41,886 nt of DNA, from the IMG/VR virus record IMGVR_UViG_3300031553_000010, positions 1-41,886 of that record; one strand, written 5' to 3'. Below the pieces are notes generated by a model that was not told the origin of the DNA, did not search any database, and saw nothing but the letters and a program-made list of their open reading frames with translations. Source of the DNA: a virus. Below are positions 15,140-24,357 of the stretch, piece by piece. The stretch's first letter is position 1. The number at the start of each line of letters is the position of its first letter. Both the position numbers and the translations under genes were made by a program.

Positions 15140-17224
15140 ATGAAAAAAAATAGTTTGACGACACGATCAACAAGAGAACCCCGTCTGGCCTACCGCACCA
15201 TGCGTCTGCTCACCGATGCGACCGGCGCGCCCGCCACCCTGGACGAGCAGAACCGTTCGGTCGAGGTGGTCGGCGTTACGGAAAACCCGGTGGAGATTTT
15301 CGATTATGAGCGGTTCGAGGTCGTGCCCGAGATTCTACTCATGGCCGGGCTCGAAATGCCGGACAGCCGGCAGGTGCCGCTTTTGGATACGCACAATCGC
15401 TGGGATGGAACCGTCAGCGTCCTGGGATCCTATCGCGGAATGAAGCGCGAGGGGGATCAGCTGGTGGGACGGGCCTATTTTTCCAGCGTCCCCGAGGCGG
15501 AGGGACCCTACACCAAGCTGCGTGAGGGCCACTTGACTGACTTCTCCGCCGGCTATCGCCAGATCGAGTCGACCTGGGTGCCGGATGGCGAAAGTACTAT
15601 CGTCAAAGGGAAAAAATACCAGGGACCGGTCCGGGTCACCAGCCGGTGGCGGATCAAGGAGCTGAGCATCTGTCCGATCGGGGCGGATGAGCTGGCCAGG
15701 GTGCGCGCCGCCAACCTACCAGACAACCACAACGTGCCGCAACCCAAGCGGGAGCGGGAAAGGACAGAAGCAATGAACAAGAAATTGAGAGAATGGCTTG
15801 AAAAACGCGGCCTTCCCGCCGACGCCGGTGAGGACGATGCCTGGGCAATGTATGTCCGTGAGCTTGAGAAACTGCAACTCGGAGAAACCGCGCCGCCGGC
15901 CGTTGATCCGCCTCCCGACGTCGATGCCGCGCGCGCCGAGGCCGTCCGCCTGGAGCGTGAAAGAAGTACTGAGATCAGGGCCATGTGCAATGTGCAAGGC
16001 TGTCCCGAGCTGGCCGACGATATGATCAGCCGGGGAGACGATCTGGAAGTGGTCCGCGCCAAGCTGCTCGACCATCTGGCAAAGACCCGTGACCCCAAGT
16101 TCGGTCACCGCGGACCGGCGGGCGTTGAGGCCGATGAGCGCGACAAATTTCGCGCCGCCGCCGAGGACGCCCTGATCATCCGTGCCGGCGTCATGAGCAT
16201 CGAGAAACCGGCGCCCGGCGCCAATGATCTTACCGGTTACACATTGCGCGAGCTGGCCCGCCACTGCCTCCAGGTGGCCAACTGCAAAACCGGCGGCAAC
16301 CCCATGGAGATGGTCGGCCGCGCCATGTTGACATCCGATTTTCCGTTTCTGCTGGCCAACGTGGCCAACAAGTCGATCCAAATGGGCTGGGACACCGCTG
16401 GCGAGACCTGGCAGGTCTGGGTCGGAACGGGTTCGGTTTCGGATTTCAAAACCAACTACGCGCCGCGGGCCTCGGAGATGTCCGACCTGGATGAGATCCC
16501 GGATACCGTGCCCTACAAATACGGGGCGCGCGGCGAGGGTCAGGAGGGTTATTCGATCGCCACCTACGGCAAGCTGTTTGCCTTGAGCCGCCAGACCATC
16601 ATCAACGACGATCTCGGCGCCCTGACGGACATCCCCATGGCGCATGGCGAGGCCGCCGCCCGCAAGGTCGGAGACGTGGTTTACGCGGTGCTCACGGCCA
16701 ATGCCGTCATGGGCGACGGTCTCGCACTTTTCTCCACCGACCACGCCAACTATGTGTCCAGCGGAGCGATTCCCGGCATCGAGACCATGGCCGCGGCTAT
16801 CCTGGCCATGAAATACCAGCTGGATATTCTCGGCCTGCGCCGGTTGAATATCCGTCCGCATTTTTTCATCGCGCCGGCAGCTTTGGAAGGCACAACGGAA
16901 GTATTTTTCCGGTCGGAAAGGTTTGTTGATTCCGACACCGTGGCCACCGATTCCAGTCTGGCGGCTACCCGCGCAAACCCCTACGCCGGCAATTATTTCA
17001 CCCGCGTCTATGAGCCGCGCCTGGACGATGACGATCCGGCCGCCTGGTATCTGGCCGCCGCCAAGGGCAAGACCATCAAGGCTTTTTTCCTCAACGGCGT
17101 GCAGAAACCGTACCTGGATAGCAAAGACGGCTGGAGCGTCGACGGCGTCGAGTACAAAGTGCGCATCGATGTCGGCGCCAAGGCCATGGATTGGCGCGGG
17201 CTGTTTTTGAACGACGGTAATTAA
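15140..17224 (+). CDS. fused prohead protease - major capsid protein
   Basis: 694 residues. Residues 20-190 are an HK97-type prohead protease: LLDTHNRWDG with candidate catalytic His 85, and TDFSAGYRQI with candidate Ser 136. Residues 205-320 are helical and charged, a built-in scaffold. From about residue 390 a HK97-fold major capsid protein follows (FPFLLANVANKSI, IATYGKLFALSRQTIINDDL, HFFIAPAALEGTTEVFF). Protease-capsid fusions are known in several phage groups; the protease must later free the shell domain by cleavage. Met 211 (ATG at 15773, after AAAGGACAGAAGCA) has a possible ribosome site and could also give a separate scaffold-shell product. Confidence 0.92.
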   Translation: MKKNSLTTRSTREPRLAYRTMRLLTDATGAPATLDEQNRSVEVVGVTENPVEIFDYERFEVVPEILLMAGLEMPDSRQVPLLDTHNRWDGTVSVLGSYRGMKREGDQLVGRAYFSSVPEAEGPYTKLREGHLTDFSAGYRQIESTWVPDGESTIVKGKKYQGPVRVTSRWRIKELSICPIGADELARVRAANLPDNHNVPQPKRERERTEAMNKKLREWLEKRGLPADAGEDDAWAMYVRELEKLQLGETAPPAVDPPPDVDAARAEAVRLERERSTEIRAMCNVQGCPELADDMISRGDDLEVVRAKLLDHLAKTRDPKFGHRGPAGVEADERDKFRAAAEDALIIRAGVMSIEKPAPGANDLTGYTLRELARHCLQVANCKTGGNPMEMVGRAMLTSDFPFLLANVANKSIQMGWDTAGETWQVWVGTGSVSDFKTNYAPRASEMSDLDEIPDTVPYKYGARGEGQEGYSIATYGKLFALSRQTIINDDLGALTDIPMAHGEAAARKVGDVVYAVLTANAVMGDGLALFSTDHANYVSSGAIPGIETMAAAILAMKYQLDILGLRRLNIRPHFFIAPAALEGTTEVFFRSERFVDSDTVATDSSLAATRANPYAGNYFTRVYEPRLDDDDPAAWYLAAAKGKTIKAFFLNGVQKPYLDSKDGWSVDGVEYKVRIDVGAKAMDWRGLFLNDGN

Positions 17225-17245
17225 TCGGCAGTACTCAAATAACAA

Positions 17246-17268
17246 CGGTCCCGGCCACACCGGGACCG
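17246..17268 (+). promoter_or_regulatory. intergenic hairpin after the capsid gene
   Basis: A perfect nine-pair stem CGGTCCCGG/CCGGGACCG with a five-base loop, 22 bases after the capsid stop. No T-run follows, so it is more likely an mRNA stabiliser or processing element than a terminator, helping capsid mRNA to build up. A lone AGTACTC lies just upstream at 17230. Confidence 0.65.
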
Positions 17269-17295
17269 GTTTAAGAATAAAAAGGAGATTCGATC

Positions 17296-17691
17296 ATGCA
17301 AAGCTCACCGCTTGAAAATAACTGCCGCGTGGCCAGTTATCAGTACGATTTCACCAAACATGGCGGCGCGATCGGCGCCATCGAAGTATTAGGCGACGGT
17401 ATCCCCAAGGGCGCCGTTATCCTGGACGGTATCGTTCATGTCAATGTCGCGGCGACCTCGGAGGGCTCGGCGACCGTGGCCGTCATGGCGGTTGGCGCCG
17501 GCGATATTCTGGGGGCGACGGCCGTGGCCAGTTTGACCCTGGCCGCCCTGCTCGACACGGTGCCGGTGGGGACCGCGGCGACGGCTATCAAGCTGACCGC
17601 CAGCATCAATAAGCTGACCTTTACGGTTGCCGTCGCGGCCCTGTTGACCGGCAAGATCACGGTTTCCCTGCGCTATCTGATGGTGGAGTAG
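17296..17691 (+). CDS. probable head decoration/stabilisation protein
   Basis: 131 residues; AAGGAG is nine bases before ATG 17296. The protein is rich in Ala, Val and Thr and appears all-beta (GAVILDGIVHVNVAATSEG, KLTFTVAVAALLTGKITVSLRYL). Position straight after the capsid gene and before the gpFII-like gene is where lambda-like phages place decoration proteins. I infer the role from position; the sequence itself is not diagnostic. Confidence 0.6.
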   Translation: MQSSPLENNCRVASYQYDFTKHGGAIGAIEVLGDGIPKGAVILDGIVHVNVAATSEGSATVAVMAVGAGDILGATAVASLTLAALLDTVPVGTAATAIKLTASINKLTFTVAVAALLTGKITVSLRYLMVE

Positions 17692-17694
17692 TCA

Positions 17695-18024
17695 ATGAGT
17701 TTCGATGATTCCGCAAAAGCCGCCCTGGTTGATATTTACGCGACGTGCATGATGGGTGTCGAGGCTGTTTTCTCGCCGCTGATCGGGGATAATATCCCGT
17801 TCAACGTGATTCTGGACATTGACAGTAATTATCAGCCGGGCGGATCCGTCCAGGTGGCCGAGCCGCAAACCACGATCAGCTACCAACGGGCGGACCTGGA
17901 CCGCAAGGTCAAACGCGGGGAGGCATTCACCATCGGCGGCACGGTTTACACGGTGCGGTCGATGGCGGACTATCCGGATGCGTGGACGGCATACGAGGGC
18001 ATGGCATCGGTGGAGACGAATTAA
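17695..18024 (+). CDS. head-tail attachment protein, gpFII-like
   Basis: 109 residues, three bases after the previous stop. The segment ISYQRADLDRKVKRGEAFTI followed by GGTVYTVRSM is very like lambda gpFII (117 residues), where a strand-turn with RGD/E-x-(L/F)TIGG leads to the last strands. gpFII binds the completed head and docks the tail. Gene order here (decoration, FII, Z, U, tube) copies lambda. Confidence 0.75.
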   Translation: MSFDDSAKAALVDIYATCMMGVEAVFSPLIGDNIPFNVILDIDSNYQPGGSVQVAEPQTTISYQRADLDRKVKRGEAFTIGGTVYTVRSMADYPDAWTAYEGMASVETN

Positions 18025-18642
18025 ATGCAAGTCAAGCTGGACAAAACGAGTTTGAGTCAAACCAAGCTGATGCTCGACGGCGTCAAGGACGGGTTTCCCA
18101 AGGTTTTTTCCCGGGCCCTGAACAAGACGGCCGCCAACACCAAAACCGCAATGGTCACCCTGGTCCGCCGGGATTACAACTACAAGGCCGCGGCCCTGCG
18201 CAAGCGGATCTCTATCAATAAGGCCACCTATGCCAATTTGACCGCATCCATAAAATCCACCGGCACCAACGTCCACATGACGGACATCACCGGCACCCGG
18301 CAGACGACAAAGGGCGTGTCCGTAAACGTCAAGAAGTCGACCGGCATCAAACTTATTCCGCGGGCCTTCAAGGCATCCGGCCGGCAATCCGGCAAGGACA
18401 TCATTTTCCGGCGGCCCGGCGATCCGCGCGGCCAGCATGTAAAACTTTATGGGCGGTACGGCCCGCCGGGCAGTGGCGGCAAGACCGGGTCGCGGGCGCG
18501 GCTGGATACGTTCTCGGCGCCTCATCCCGAGATCGTCTACAACACGCCGGAGAACTGGGCCAAGCTGCAAAAAGACGCCGGCGAGAAACTCAATACCAAT
18601 TTCGCGCATGAGGTCGACGTGGTCCTGAAAGGCATCGCCTGA
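18025..18642 (+). CDS. minor tail protein, gpZ-like
   Basis: 205 residues, directly after the gpFII-like stop. FPKVFSRALNKTAANTKTAM and LVRRDYNYKAAALRKRISI match prophage minor tail protein Z: a basic N-terminal helix, a central beta region and a C-terminal helix. gpZ helps finish tails so they can join heads. It is highly basic. Its stop overlaps the next start (TGATG). Confidence 0.8.
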   Translation: MQVKLDKTSLSQTKLMLDGVKDGFPKVFSRALNKTAANTKTAMVTLVRRDYNYKAAALRKRISINKATYANLTASIKSTGTNVHMTDITGTRQTTKGVSVNVKKSTGIKLIPRAFKASGRQSGKDIIFRRPGDPRGQHVKLYGRYGPPGSGGKTGSRARLDTFSAPHPEIVYNTPENWAKLQKDAGEKLNTNFAHEVDVVLKGIA

Positions 18643-19157
18643 TGGCTGACACGATCCGCGAGAAGATCATCGCCGCTATTGTTGCGACGCTGGACACATA
18701 TACCGGTTTCACGACCATCGCCTCTCCCTCGGTGGAGCGGGGTTATGAGAATTATGACCCGGATGTCGATCCCCTGCCGATCATCGCCGTGATGCCGCGC
18801 AAGGAAAACGTCGAGCGCAACGAGTATCAGATGCACGTCTGCACCATGCAGGTCGATATTTATTGCCTGATCAAGATCGGCGCCGCCAACCCCTCGGTGC
18901 TTGCCGAAGCGGTGCTGGGCGAGCTTATCAAGGCCACGCTAAGCGCAACCCCGTCCGATGCCTCCGACATGGCCTATATCAACGGCGGCCCCGATCAATA
19001 CATGGATCTATCCAAAACCGTTTTAGTGGTCGGCATCTCGATCGAGGTGGAATACAAAACCGATATCGGTGATCCGTATAATTGTTTTGACGGCTCTTAC
19101 GAGGCGCGCGTCGAGGAAGTAATCGGGTTCAACGAAGAAACCGGCGGAGCGGTTTGA
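18642..19157 (+). CDS. tail terminator, gpU-like
   Basis: 171 residues. The N-terminal helix (REKIIAAIVATLDT) followed by RGYENYDPDVDPLPIIAVM and MQVDIYCLIKIG fits the gpU/tail-terminator fold, which forms a hexameric ring that stops tube growth at the head-side end. Position between gpZ-like and tube genes is exactly lambda-like. The acidic C-terminal part is longer than lambda gpU (131 residues). Confidence 0.75.
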   Translation: MADTIREKIIAAIVATLDTYTGFTTIASPSVERGYENYDPDVDPLPIIAVMPRKENVERNEYQMHVCTMQVDIYCLIKIGAANPSVLAEAVLGELIKATLSATPSDASDMAYINGGPDQYMDLSKTVLVVGISIEVEYKTDIGDPYNCFDGSYEARVEEVIGFNEETGGAV

Positions 19158-19189
19158 AATAAAACTTTACCACACAGGAGAACTTAAAA

Positions 19190-20215
19190 ATGGCAACTTC
19201 CCAACGAGGCAAAGTACAGATCGAGCTTGGCCGGGTGCTGACGGATTTCGCCGTCATGGTCGACAGCGGGGATCATCAGGTGTTCACCGCGGGCACGCTC
19301 TATTCCGGCAAGTCCGGTTTTGATCCGGATATCCGGCCCAACGGCATCGTTACCGGGCAACGGCTGTTGTCCGTCCATGCGACGGATGACACGGTGACCA
19401 TCGCCGCGTTCACGGCCTACAGCAAAGGCGTATTGCAGGAGGTATCCGCTGCCAGCCTGGCATTGGTCCGTCCAAGTGTCAGTGATTTCAAAATCAGCAG
19501 CGTGGTCATGACCGATGCCGGGGTCATCGATGAAATAGAGGGCACCGAGGGCACCGAGTTTTCGGAGGTCCGTGATGCCGCCGGCGGTCCGCCGCTGATC
19601 CCCGTGGATGCGGTCGAAATCGGCCAGGTCCGTTTCAGCTCACAGACCCCCGCCGCTATCGCCGCCACTGAAATTTATCAGGACATCGGCAACCATGCCG
19701 AGTATGCCGATTATCCGATACCGGAGACGTTTAACATCGGTCAGGGGTCCTATGCCGCCGTATCCGCCGAGAAAAACGCCCACGTCAAATTCAACGAGGC
19801 GTTGCCGCTGATCCATACCGCCGCGGTGCCCAAGCGGATCTACATCAAATACTACACGCCGTCGTTTACGACTCTGCCGCGGACGGCGGATTTCAAGGCG
19901 TCCGAGATGGGTGTCAGCAAATCGAGCGAGTCCGTCTACGAGGGATCCGGGGTTTCCGGCGCCATCGGATCGATGAAGGCCGATTCGGTTGGTGATTGCT
20001 CATTTACGGTGTTTGCCGACGACGGTATCACGGATAGAATCCTCAAGGAAAAAAACGCGATGGTGACGATTAAGTGGTTTACGGATGCCAATAAAACGCC
20101 CTACATGCTTAGCCAGGGCATGCTGGGCGTGGTTCGCGATTTCCCGGCGGGGGCCCAGAATAAAATCACCTGCACCGTTTATTGCGAGAAACCAAGCGTG
20201 GAGTTCAGCTCCTGA
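19190..20215 (+). CDS. major tail tube protein
   Basis: 341 residues, with AGGAG nine bases before ATG 19190. It is almost wholly beta-rich, starts MATSQRGKVQIELGRVLTDF, and lies between the terminator and the assembly chaperone genes. The protein is longer than lambda gpV (246 residues) and may have two tube-like halves, or an added domain, for example residues 110-200. The size suggests decorated tails. Assigned from position and composition. Confidence 0.7.
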   Translation: MATSQRGKVQIELGRVLTDFAVMVDSGDHQVFTAGTLYSGKSGFDPDIRPNGIVTGQRLLSVHATDDTVTIAAFTAYSKGVLQEVSAASLALVRPSVSDFKISSVVMTDAGVIDEIEGTEGTEFSEVRDAAGGPPLIPVDAVEIGQVRFSSQTPAAIAATEIYQDIGNHAEYADYPIPETFNIGQGSYAAVSAEKNAHVKFNEALPLIHTAAVPKRIYIKYYTPSFTTLPRTADFKASEMGVSKSSESVYEGSGVSGAIGSMKADSVGDCSFTVFADDGITDRILKEKNAMVTIKWFTDANKTPYMLSQGMLGVVRDFPAGAQNKITCTVYCEKPSVEFSS

Positions 20216-20673
20216 TGAACCTTGATAAATTCAAACAGGCGGAATTCGAAAGGCGGACGGCGGTGATCCCGGTGCCGGGGCTGTCCGCTTTTTTCGATGA
20301 CGGTCAAAAAGCCGAGCTGACCGTGCAGGGGCTGACCGGCCATGAAGTGGCCAGGGCCCGGGACCGGGCCAAGCAGAACGCGGCTATCCATGAGCTGGTG
20401 GAGAAGATTGTCAGCGAGAAGGCCTCCAGCAAGATCCAGGGCATCCAGCAGGCCCTGGGCCTGTCCGATGACGTGCCGGATGACCTGGTCTATCGGATCG
20501 CGGTGTGTGAGTTCGGGGTGGCCTCGGTGAAACTGGCCCAGGAAGATTGCGTAAAACTGGCCGATGTCTCCCCGGAGGACTTCTACCAGATCACGACCAG
20601 GATTTTATCCCTCACCGGCCTGGGGCAGGTGCCGCTGGGGGAATCGAACGCCTCTGGAACGACCAGCGGGTAA
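20215..20673 (+). CDS. tail assembly chaperone, gpG-like
   Basis: 152 residues from ATG 20215, overlapping the tube stop (TGATG). The product is helical and acidic (FERRTAVIPVPGLSAFF, ELVEKIVSEKASSKIQG). Near its end the codons CTG GGG GAA include a five-G run (20637-20641) at which a -1 slip gives the longer product ending at 20819. Together they would coat the tape measure and recruit tube subunits, as lambda G and GT do. Confidence 0.8.
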   Translation: MNLDKFKQAEFERRTAVIPVPGLSAFFDDGQKAELTVQGLTGHEVARARDRAKQNAAIHELVEKIVSEKASSKIQGIQQALGLSDDVPDDLVYRIAVCEFGVASVKLAQEDCVKLADVSPEDFYQITTRILSLTGLGQVPLGESNASGTTSG

Positions 20674-20819
20674 AATCGGCACTCGCGCTTTGTTCCAGGG
20701 GCATGGGCGGACAGCGGTTCCTTTTCGAGACCATCCCCGATCTTTTCCCGCAAGGCTTTCTGACTGACATCGAGCTTGGTTTATGGGCGCGTTATTACAA
20801 CGAGCAAAAAGGGCAGTAG
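20215..20819 (+). CDS. tail assembly chaperone long form, gpGT-like (-1 frameshift)
   Basis: Same start as the short form, then a -1 shift near 20637-20641. The new frame reads GGIERLWNDQRVKSALALC, then MGGQRFLFETIPDLFPQG and ELGLWARYYNEQKG, and stops just before the tape measure start (20820). This 60-residue extension has natural codon use and no start of its own. The G of GT binds the tape measure and the T part binds tube protein in lambda. Coordinates are given as one span; the true reading has one base re-read. Confidence 0.8.
20637..20641 (+). other. candidate -1 ribosomal slippage site (five G)
   Basis: In the short frame the codons are CTG GGG GAA. A tRNA-Gly on GGG can slip back one base and still read GGG, so the next codon becomes GGA and then ATC. 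It is simpler than the GGGAAAG heptamer of lambda. No downstream pseudoknot was worked out. Confidence 0.65.
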
Positions 20820-23405
20820 ATGGCCGACCTCAAACGCACAATCGAAATCCTCTTCGAGGGGCATAACAACACCGGCACCGCTATCACGGCAGTGGGCCGC
20901 GGACTCGACAACCTCAATTATCAAGTGGCGTCCGTGGCCCAGCCGTTCGCCGATTTCACCGGCGCCGTGGTCAAGCTCGATGCCGCTTTGGCCGGTCTGG
21001 CCGCCGCCGGCCTGGCTTACGCCTTCAACGAATCATCCAAGCTGCAAAGCTCCTTCACCGAACTCAAAAAAGTAGCCGGTGACAATGTCGACGTCCTGAA
21101 CATCGCCAAGGCCGGCGCCAAGGATCTGTCCAACACCTACGGCACGGCGGCATCGGACATCCTCGCCTCGACGGCCAACTATGTCCAGGCCGGATTCAAT
21201 GTCCAGGAGTCGATGGGCCTGGCCCGGACCGGCATGGACCTGGTCATCGCCGGCGGGGTCGATGCCTCGCAGGCCAGCGAAATTCTGATCGCCTCTCTCA
21301 AAGGTTTCCGCGAGCCGGCCACCGAGGCCGCCCGCCTGCTGGATATCCTCAACGAAGTCTCGAACAACTACGCAACCGATACCGAGCAGCTGGGCATCGG
21401 CATGGCGGCGTTGTCGCCCATCGCCCGCACCATGGGATTCTCCATGGAGGAGACGGCCGGCATCTTGACGCCGGTGATCGAGATTTTCCGGTCCGGCGAC
21501 GAGGCGGCGATGGCCCTTAAAACCGGTCTGTTGAAATTGATCGACGATTCCGCACCGGTCAAGGCCGCGCTGGCATCGATCGGCGTGTCCCAGACCGACG
21601 CCAACGGCGCCCTGCGATCCGGCAAGGATATCCTGCAGGATGTCAGCAAGGCATTTTTGACCTTGGACGGCAACCAAAAGCTGTTCGTCACCCAGCAACT
21701 GGTGGGGATCAACCAGAGTGCCCGCATGGTCGAGGTGTTCGACAACCTGGGCAAATCCTCGGAGATCACCGCCGTGGCCATGAACGCCGCCGGATCGGCG
21801 GCCAAGGAGGTGGCGGTCCGCCTGGCGGATCCCGAGGTGGCCGTCAACCGGCTGATCCAGGGGTTCAAAAACCTGGCGTCATCGGTGGGGGATGATTTCC
21901 AGGTGGCCGGCACCGGCGCGGTCAACGGGATCACATCGATTTTCAACGCGCTGGAGGGCGCCGTGGGTGAGGGGGCCTTCGATCCTTTGCTCGATGCGCT
22001 GAACCATTTCCTGGAAGGCGTCGGCACGGACCTGGAAGCATTCGCCGAAAGCCTGCCGGCGGCCCTGGAGGGGGTGGATTATACCGGGTTCCTGGACTCG
22101 TTGGGAGAACTCAAGGACGTGATCGGCGGGCTGTTCGACAGTATCGATTTCGACAAACCGGAAACCTTGACGGCCGCCATCCAGAAGGTGGTCGACACAT
22201 TTGAGAGCATTACCCGGATGAGCGCCGGAATCGGCAAGGTTTTTGTCGATATCGGCGGGTATATCTCATCGTTGATCGGCTGGTTCGACGGGCTGGATGA
22301 GGACACCAAAACGCTGATCGGCACCGTCTCCGGGGTGGGCGCCGCCATATCCCTGTTGAGCGGTCCGATCGGCACCGCGGCAATCGCCATCAAGGGATTG
22401 GGCGCCGCCGTCAGTTTGCTGACTGCGAGCCCCGTTGTGGCCGGCGTCCTTGCGGTCGGCGCGGCGGTGTACGGGATCACCAAGGCATCCGATGCGGCAG
22501 CGGATGCGATGGCCAGGTGGGCCGGGAAAAACGAGCTGGCCAAGGAATCGCTGGCGTTTGCCAAGGAGACCGATGAGGACATCGCGAGGATTTACGCCGA
22601 GGCGAACAAAGTCATCCCGGCGATGGAGGGCATGGGCAAGGCTTCCTATGCCGGCAACCTGGCCATCGTGCAGGGCATGGGTGAATCCTACGACGCAACC
22701 AAAAGCCTGACCGAACAGATGCGCGACCTTGGCATTTTAGTCGAGGAAAAAAAGACAGTCAACATCGACACCAAAGAGGCCGAGCAAAAGCTCCAGTCCC
22801 TCGAAATCTGGCGAGAATCCACCGGCACCTGGGAGACCATCAAAGTGCCGGTGGACACCACGCAGATCGATAAGGCCAAGAAGGCGATCGACGAGATCCC
22901 GGCCGCCAAGCGCCTCGAAATCGAAACCGATTTCCAGATTGCCGTGATCAAAAGCCAGGCGGAGGTTATCCAATCCGCGCTGAAATTCAAAGCCGAGGTC
23001 GACGTTGCCGAAATCCAGGCCGCCGCCGAGGTCACCAAGGCCGTGGCCGCCAATATCTCGGATATGTTCGTCGACACCGGGAAATCCATAAGCAGTCTTT
23101 TTTCCATGTTCGGCGGTGATAATACCATCAGCCAGGACAACGCCATTTACCGGGCCATCTCCGAGGAAACCGAAAACCGGAAGGCGCTGCTGGCACAGCA
23201 GAAAGAGCTGAACGATGCCAACGTTAAATACCTCAATGCGAAAACCAAAAAAATGCAGTCCGGCGATGCGCTGATTACGGTCAACGGCGACGGTTTGCAG
23301 CCGCACCTGGAGATGATCATGTGGGAATTGTTCGCCGCGATCCAGATCCGGACGGCGGAGGATGGGCTTGATGCACTTCTCTTTCCGGGGAGCGTTGCGC
23401 CATGA
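20820..23405 (+). CDS. tail tape measure protein
   Basis: 861 residues, first base after the stop of the long chaperone. It begins with basic coiled helices (TIEILFEGHNNTGTAITAVG), then the tape-measure core AFNESSKLQSSFTELKKVAG and YVQAGFNVQESMGLARTGMD (about 60-140). The middle has hydrophobic stretches (ISLLSGPIGTAAIAIKGLGA and VVAGVLAVGAAVYGI, about 515-555) that could enter the membrane. The end (680-760) is coiled-coil. It sets tail length and assists DNA entry. No lytic transglycosylase motif is visible. Confidence 0.92.
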   Translation: MADLKRTIEILFEGHNNTGTAITAVGRGLDNLNYQVASVAQPFADFTGAVVKLDAALAGLAAAGLAYAFNESSKLQSSFTELKKVAGDNVDVLNIAKAGAKDLSNTYGTAASDILASTANYVQAGFNVQESMGLARTGMDLVIAGGVDASQASEILIASLKGFREPATEAARLLDILNEVSNNYATDTEQLGIGMAALSPIARTMGFSMEETAGILTPVIEIFRSGDEAAMALKTGLLKLIDDSAPVKAALASIGVSQTDANGALRSGKDILQDVSKAFLTLDGNQKLFVTQQLVGINQSARMVEVFDNLGKSSEITAVAMNAAGSAAKEVAVRLADPEVAVNRLIQGFKNLASSVGDDFQVAGTGAVNGITSIFNALEGAVGEGAFDPLLDALNHFLEGVGTDLEAFAESLPAALEGVDYTGFLDSLGELKDVIGGLFDSIDFDKPETLTAAIQKVVDTFESITRMSAGIGKVFVDIGGYISSLIGWFDGLDEDTKTLIGTVSGVGAAISLLSGPIGTAAIAIKGLGAAVSLLTASPVVAGVLAVGAAVYGITKASDAAADAMARWAGKNELAKESLAFAKETDEDIARIYAEANKVIPAMEGMGKASYAGNLAIVQGMGESYDATKSLTEQMRDLGILVEEKKTVNIDTKEAEQKLQSLEIWRESTGTWETIKVPVDTTQIDKAKKAIDEIPAAKRLEIETDFQIAVIKSQAEVIQSALKFKAEVDVAEIQAAAEVTKAVAANISDMFVDTGKSISSLFSMFGGDNTISQDNAIYRAISEETENRKALLAQQKELNDANVKYLNAKTKKMQSGDALITVNGDGLQPHLEMIMWELFAAIQIRTAEDGLDALLFPGSVAP

Positions 23406-23749
23406 TCTATATTTCAAAAATAACAGCCGATCCGAGCGGGTTGCTGCCGATCAGAAATTATCAGTTGTCGGGCGATTACGACAGCACGGCCAGGATATCG
23501 CGGACCGCGTTGCTCGACGGCACCAGTTATCTCGCCAATTTCGGCGTGAGCGACACCGACCGCGATTTTGTCATCGATTGCCGCGTCACCGCCGCCGAAG
23601 CGATCCGGCTGAGGGCGATGTACGAAGCCGCCGAATTGATTCGGCTGAGCTTTTGGGAGGGCAGTTATTTGGCGATGATTTACAGGCTTTTCGTCAAGAG
23701 GAACGGCGAAACCAATATTACCTTTTATTTCAAGGAAAAATTGACATGA
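23402..23749 (+). CDS. small minor tail protein
   Basis: 115 residues; the start overlaps the tape measure stop (ATGA). Sequence is beta-rich, with ITADPSGLLPIRNYQLSG and an Arg/Phe-rich end (YRLFVKRNGETNITFYF). It is in the slot of distal tail or minor tail genes after the tape measure. The family is not recognised. Confidence 0.65.
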   Translation: MIYISKITADPSGLLPIRNYQLSGDYDSTARISRTALLDGTSYLANFGVSDTDRDFVIDCRVTAAEAIRLRAMYEAAELIRLSFWEGSYLAMIYRLFVKRNGETNITFYFKEKLT

Positions 23750-24336
23750 GAAATTCCAAAATGCTTTTCGGAAGCGTCGCCGGGGCGGTAATCGAGAGAA
23801 TTAAAAACGCTTTGGGGCAACGGCAAAAAATCAAGATCGGATCGATCTGGACCATCCAGCATTGGCGCGCCGGCGTCATGCTCGCCGAACGGATCGAGGA
23901 GAACCTGGTGCCGGACGAGTTTATCAATCACGTCCTGGATGTTGTGCTATCCGGGGGCACGCCGATCACGGCCTGGTATCTGGCTCTTTTTTCGGACGAC
24001 CACACGCCGGTGGCGGGCGACACTTACGCGGTGCCGGGGTTTACCGAGGCGGACGGATATGACGAAGCGACCAGGCCGGCCTGGCAGGAGGCCGGTGTGG
24101 CAGCCAAATCGATTACCAACAGCGCCAGCAAGGCCACGTTTACCATGGACGGCACGGATGCGACCATCTATGGTGCCGCTTTGGTGGGTGGTGGGACCGA
24201 CGCCGATACCAAGCTCGACGCCGCCGGCGGTGGGGTGCTGGGGCCGGTGTCCCAATTTACAGGCGGCGCGATTACCGGTATTTTGGACAATGACATCGTC
24301 AAGGTTTACATGACCGTTACCGGCAGTGACGTGTGA
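23746..24336 (+). CDS. tail-associated structural protein
   Basis: 196 residues from ATG 23746, overlapping the previous stop by ATGA. The frame is open upstream of this start, but there it only shadows other genes. Central words VVLSGGTPITAWYLALFSDD and AVPGFTEADGYDEATRPAW resemble a small family of phage virion proteins with a beta-rich core. GTDATIYGAALVGG suggests the strand that follows. Probably part of the tail tip. Confidence 0.6.
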   Translation: MRNSKMLFGSVAGAVIERIKNALGQRQKIKIGSIWTIQHWRAGVMLAERIEENLVPDEFINHVLDVVLSGGTPITAWYLALFSDDHTPVAGDTYAVPGFTEADGYDEATRPAWQEAGVAAKSITNSASKATFTMDGTDATIYGAALVGGGTDADTKLDAAGGGVLGPVSQFTGGAITGILDNDIVKVYMTVTGSDV

Positions 24337-24357
24337 ACAAAAAAATAGAGAACGTGC

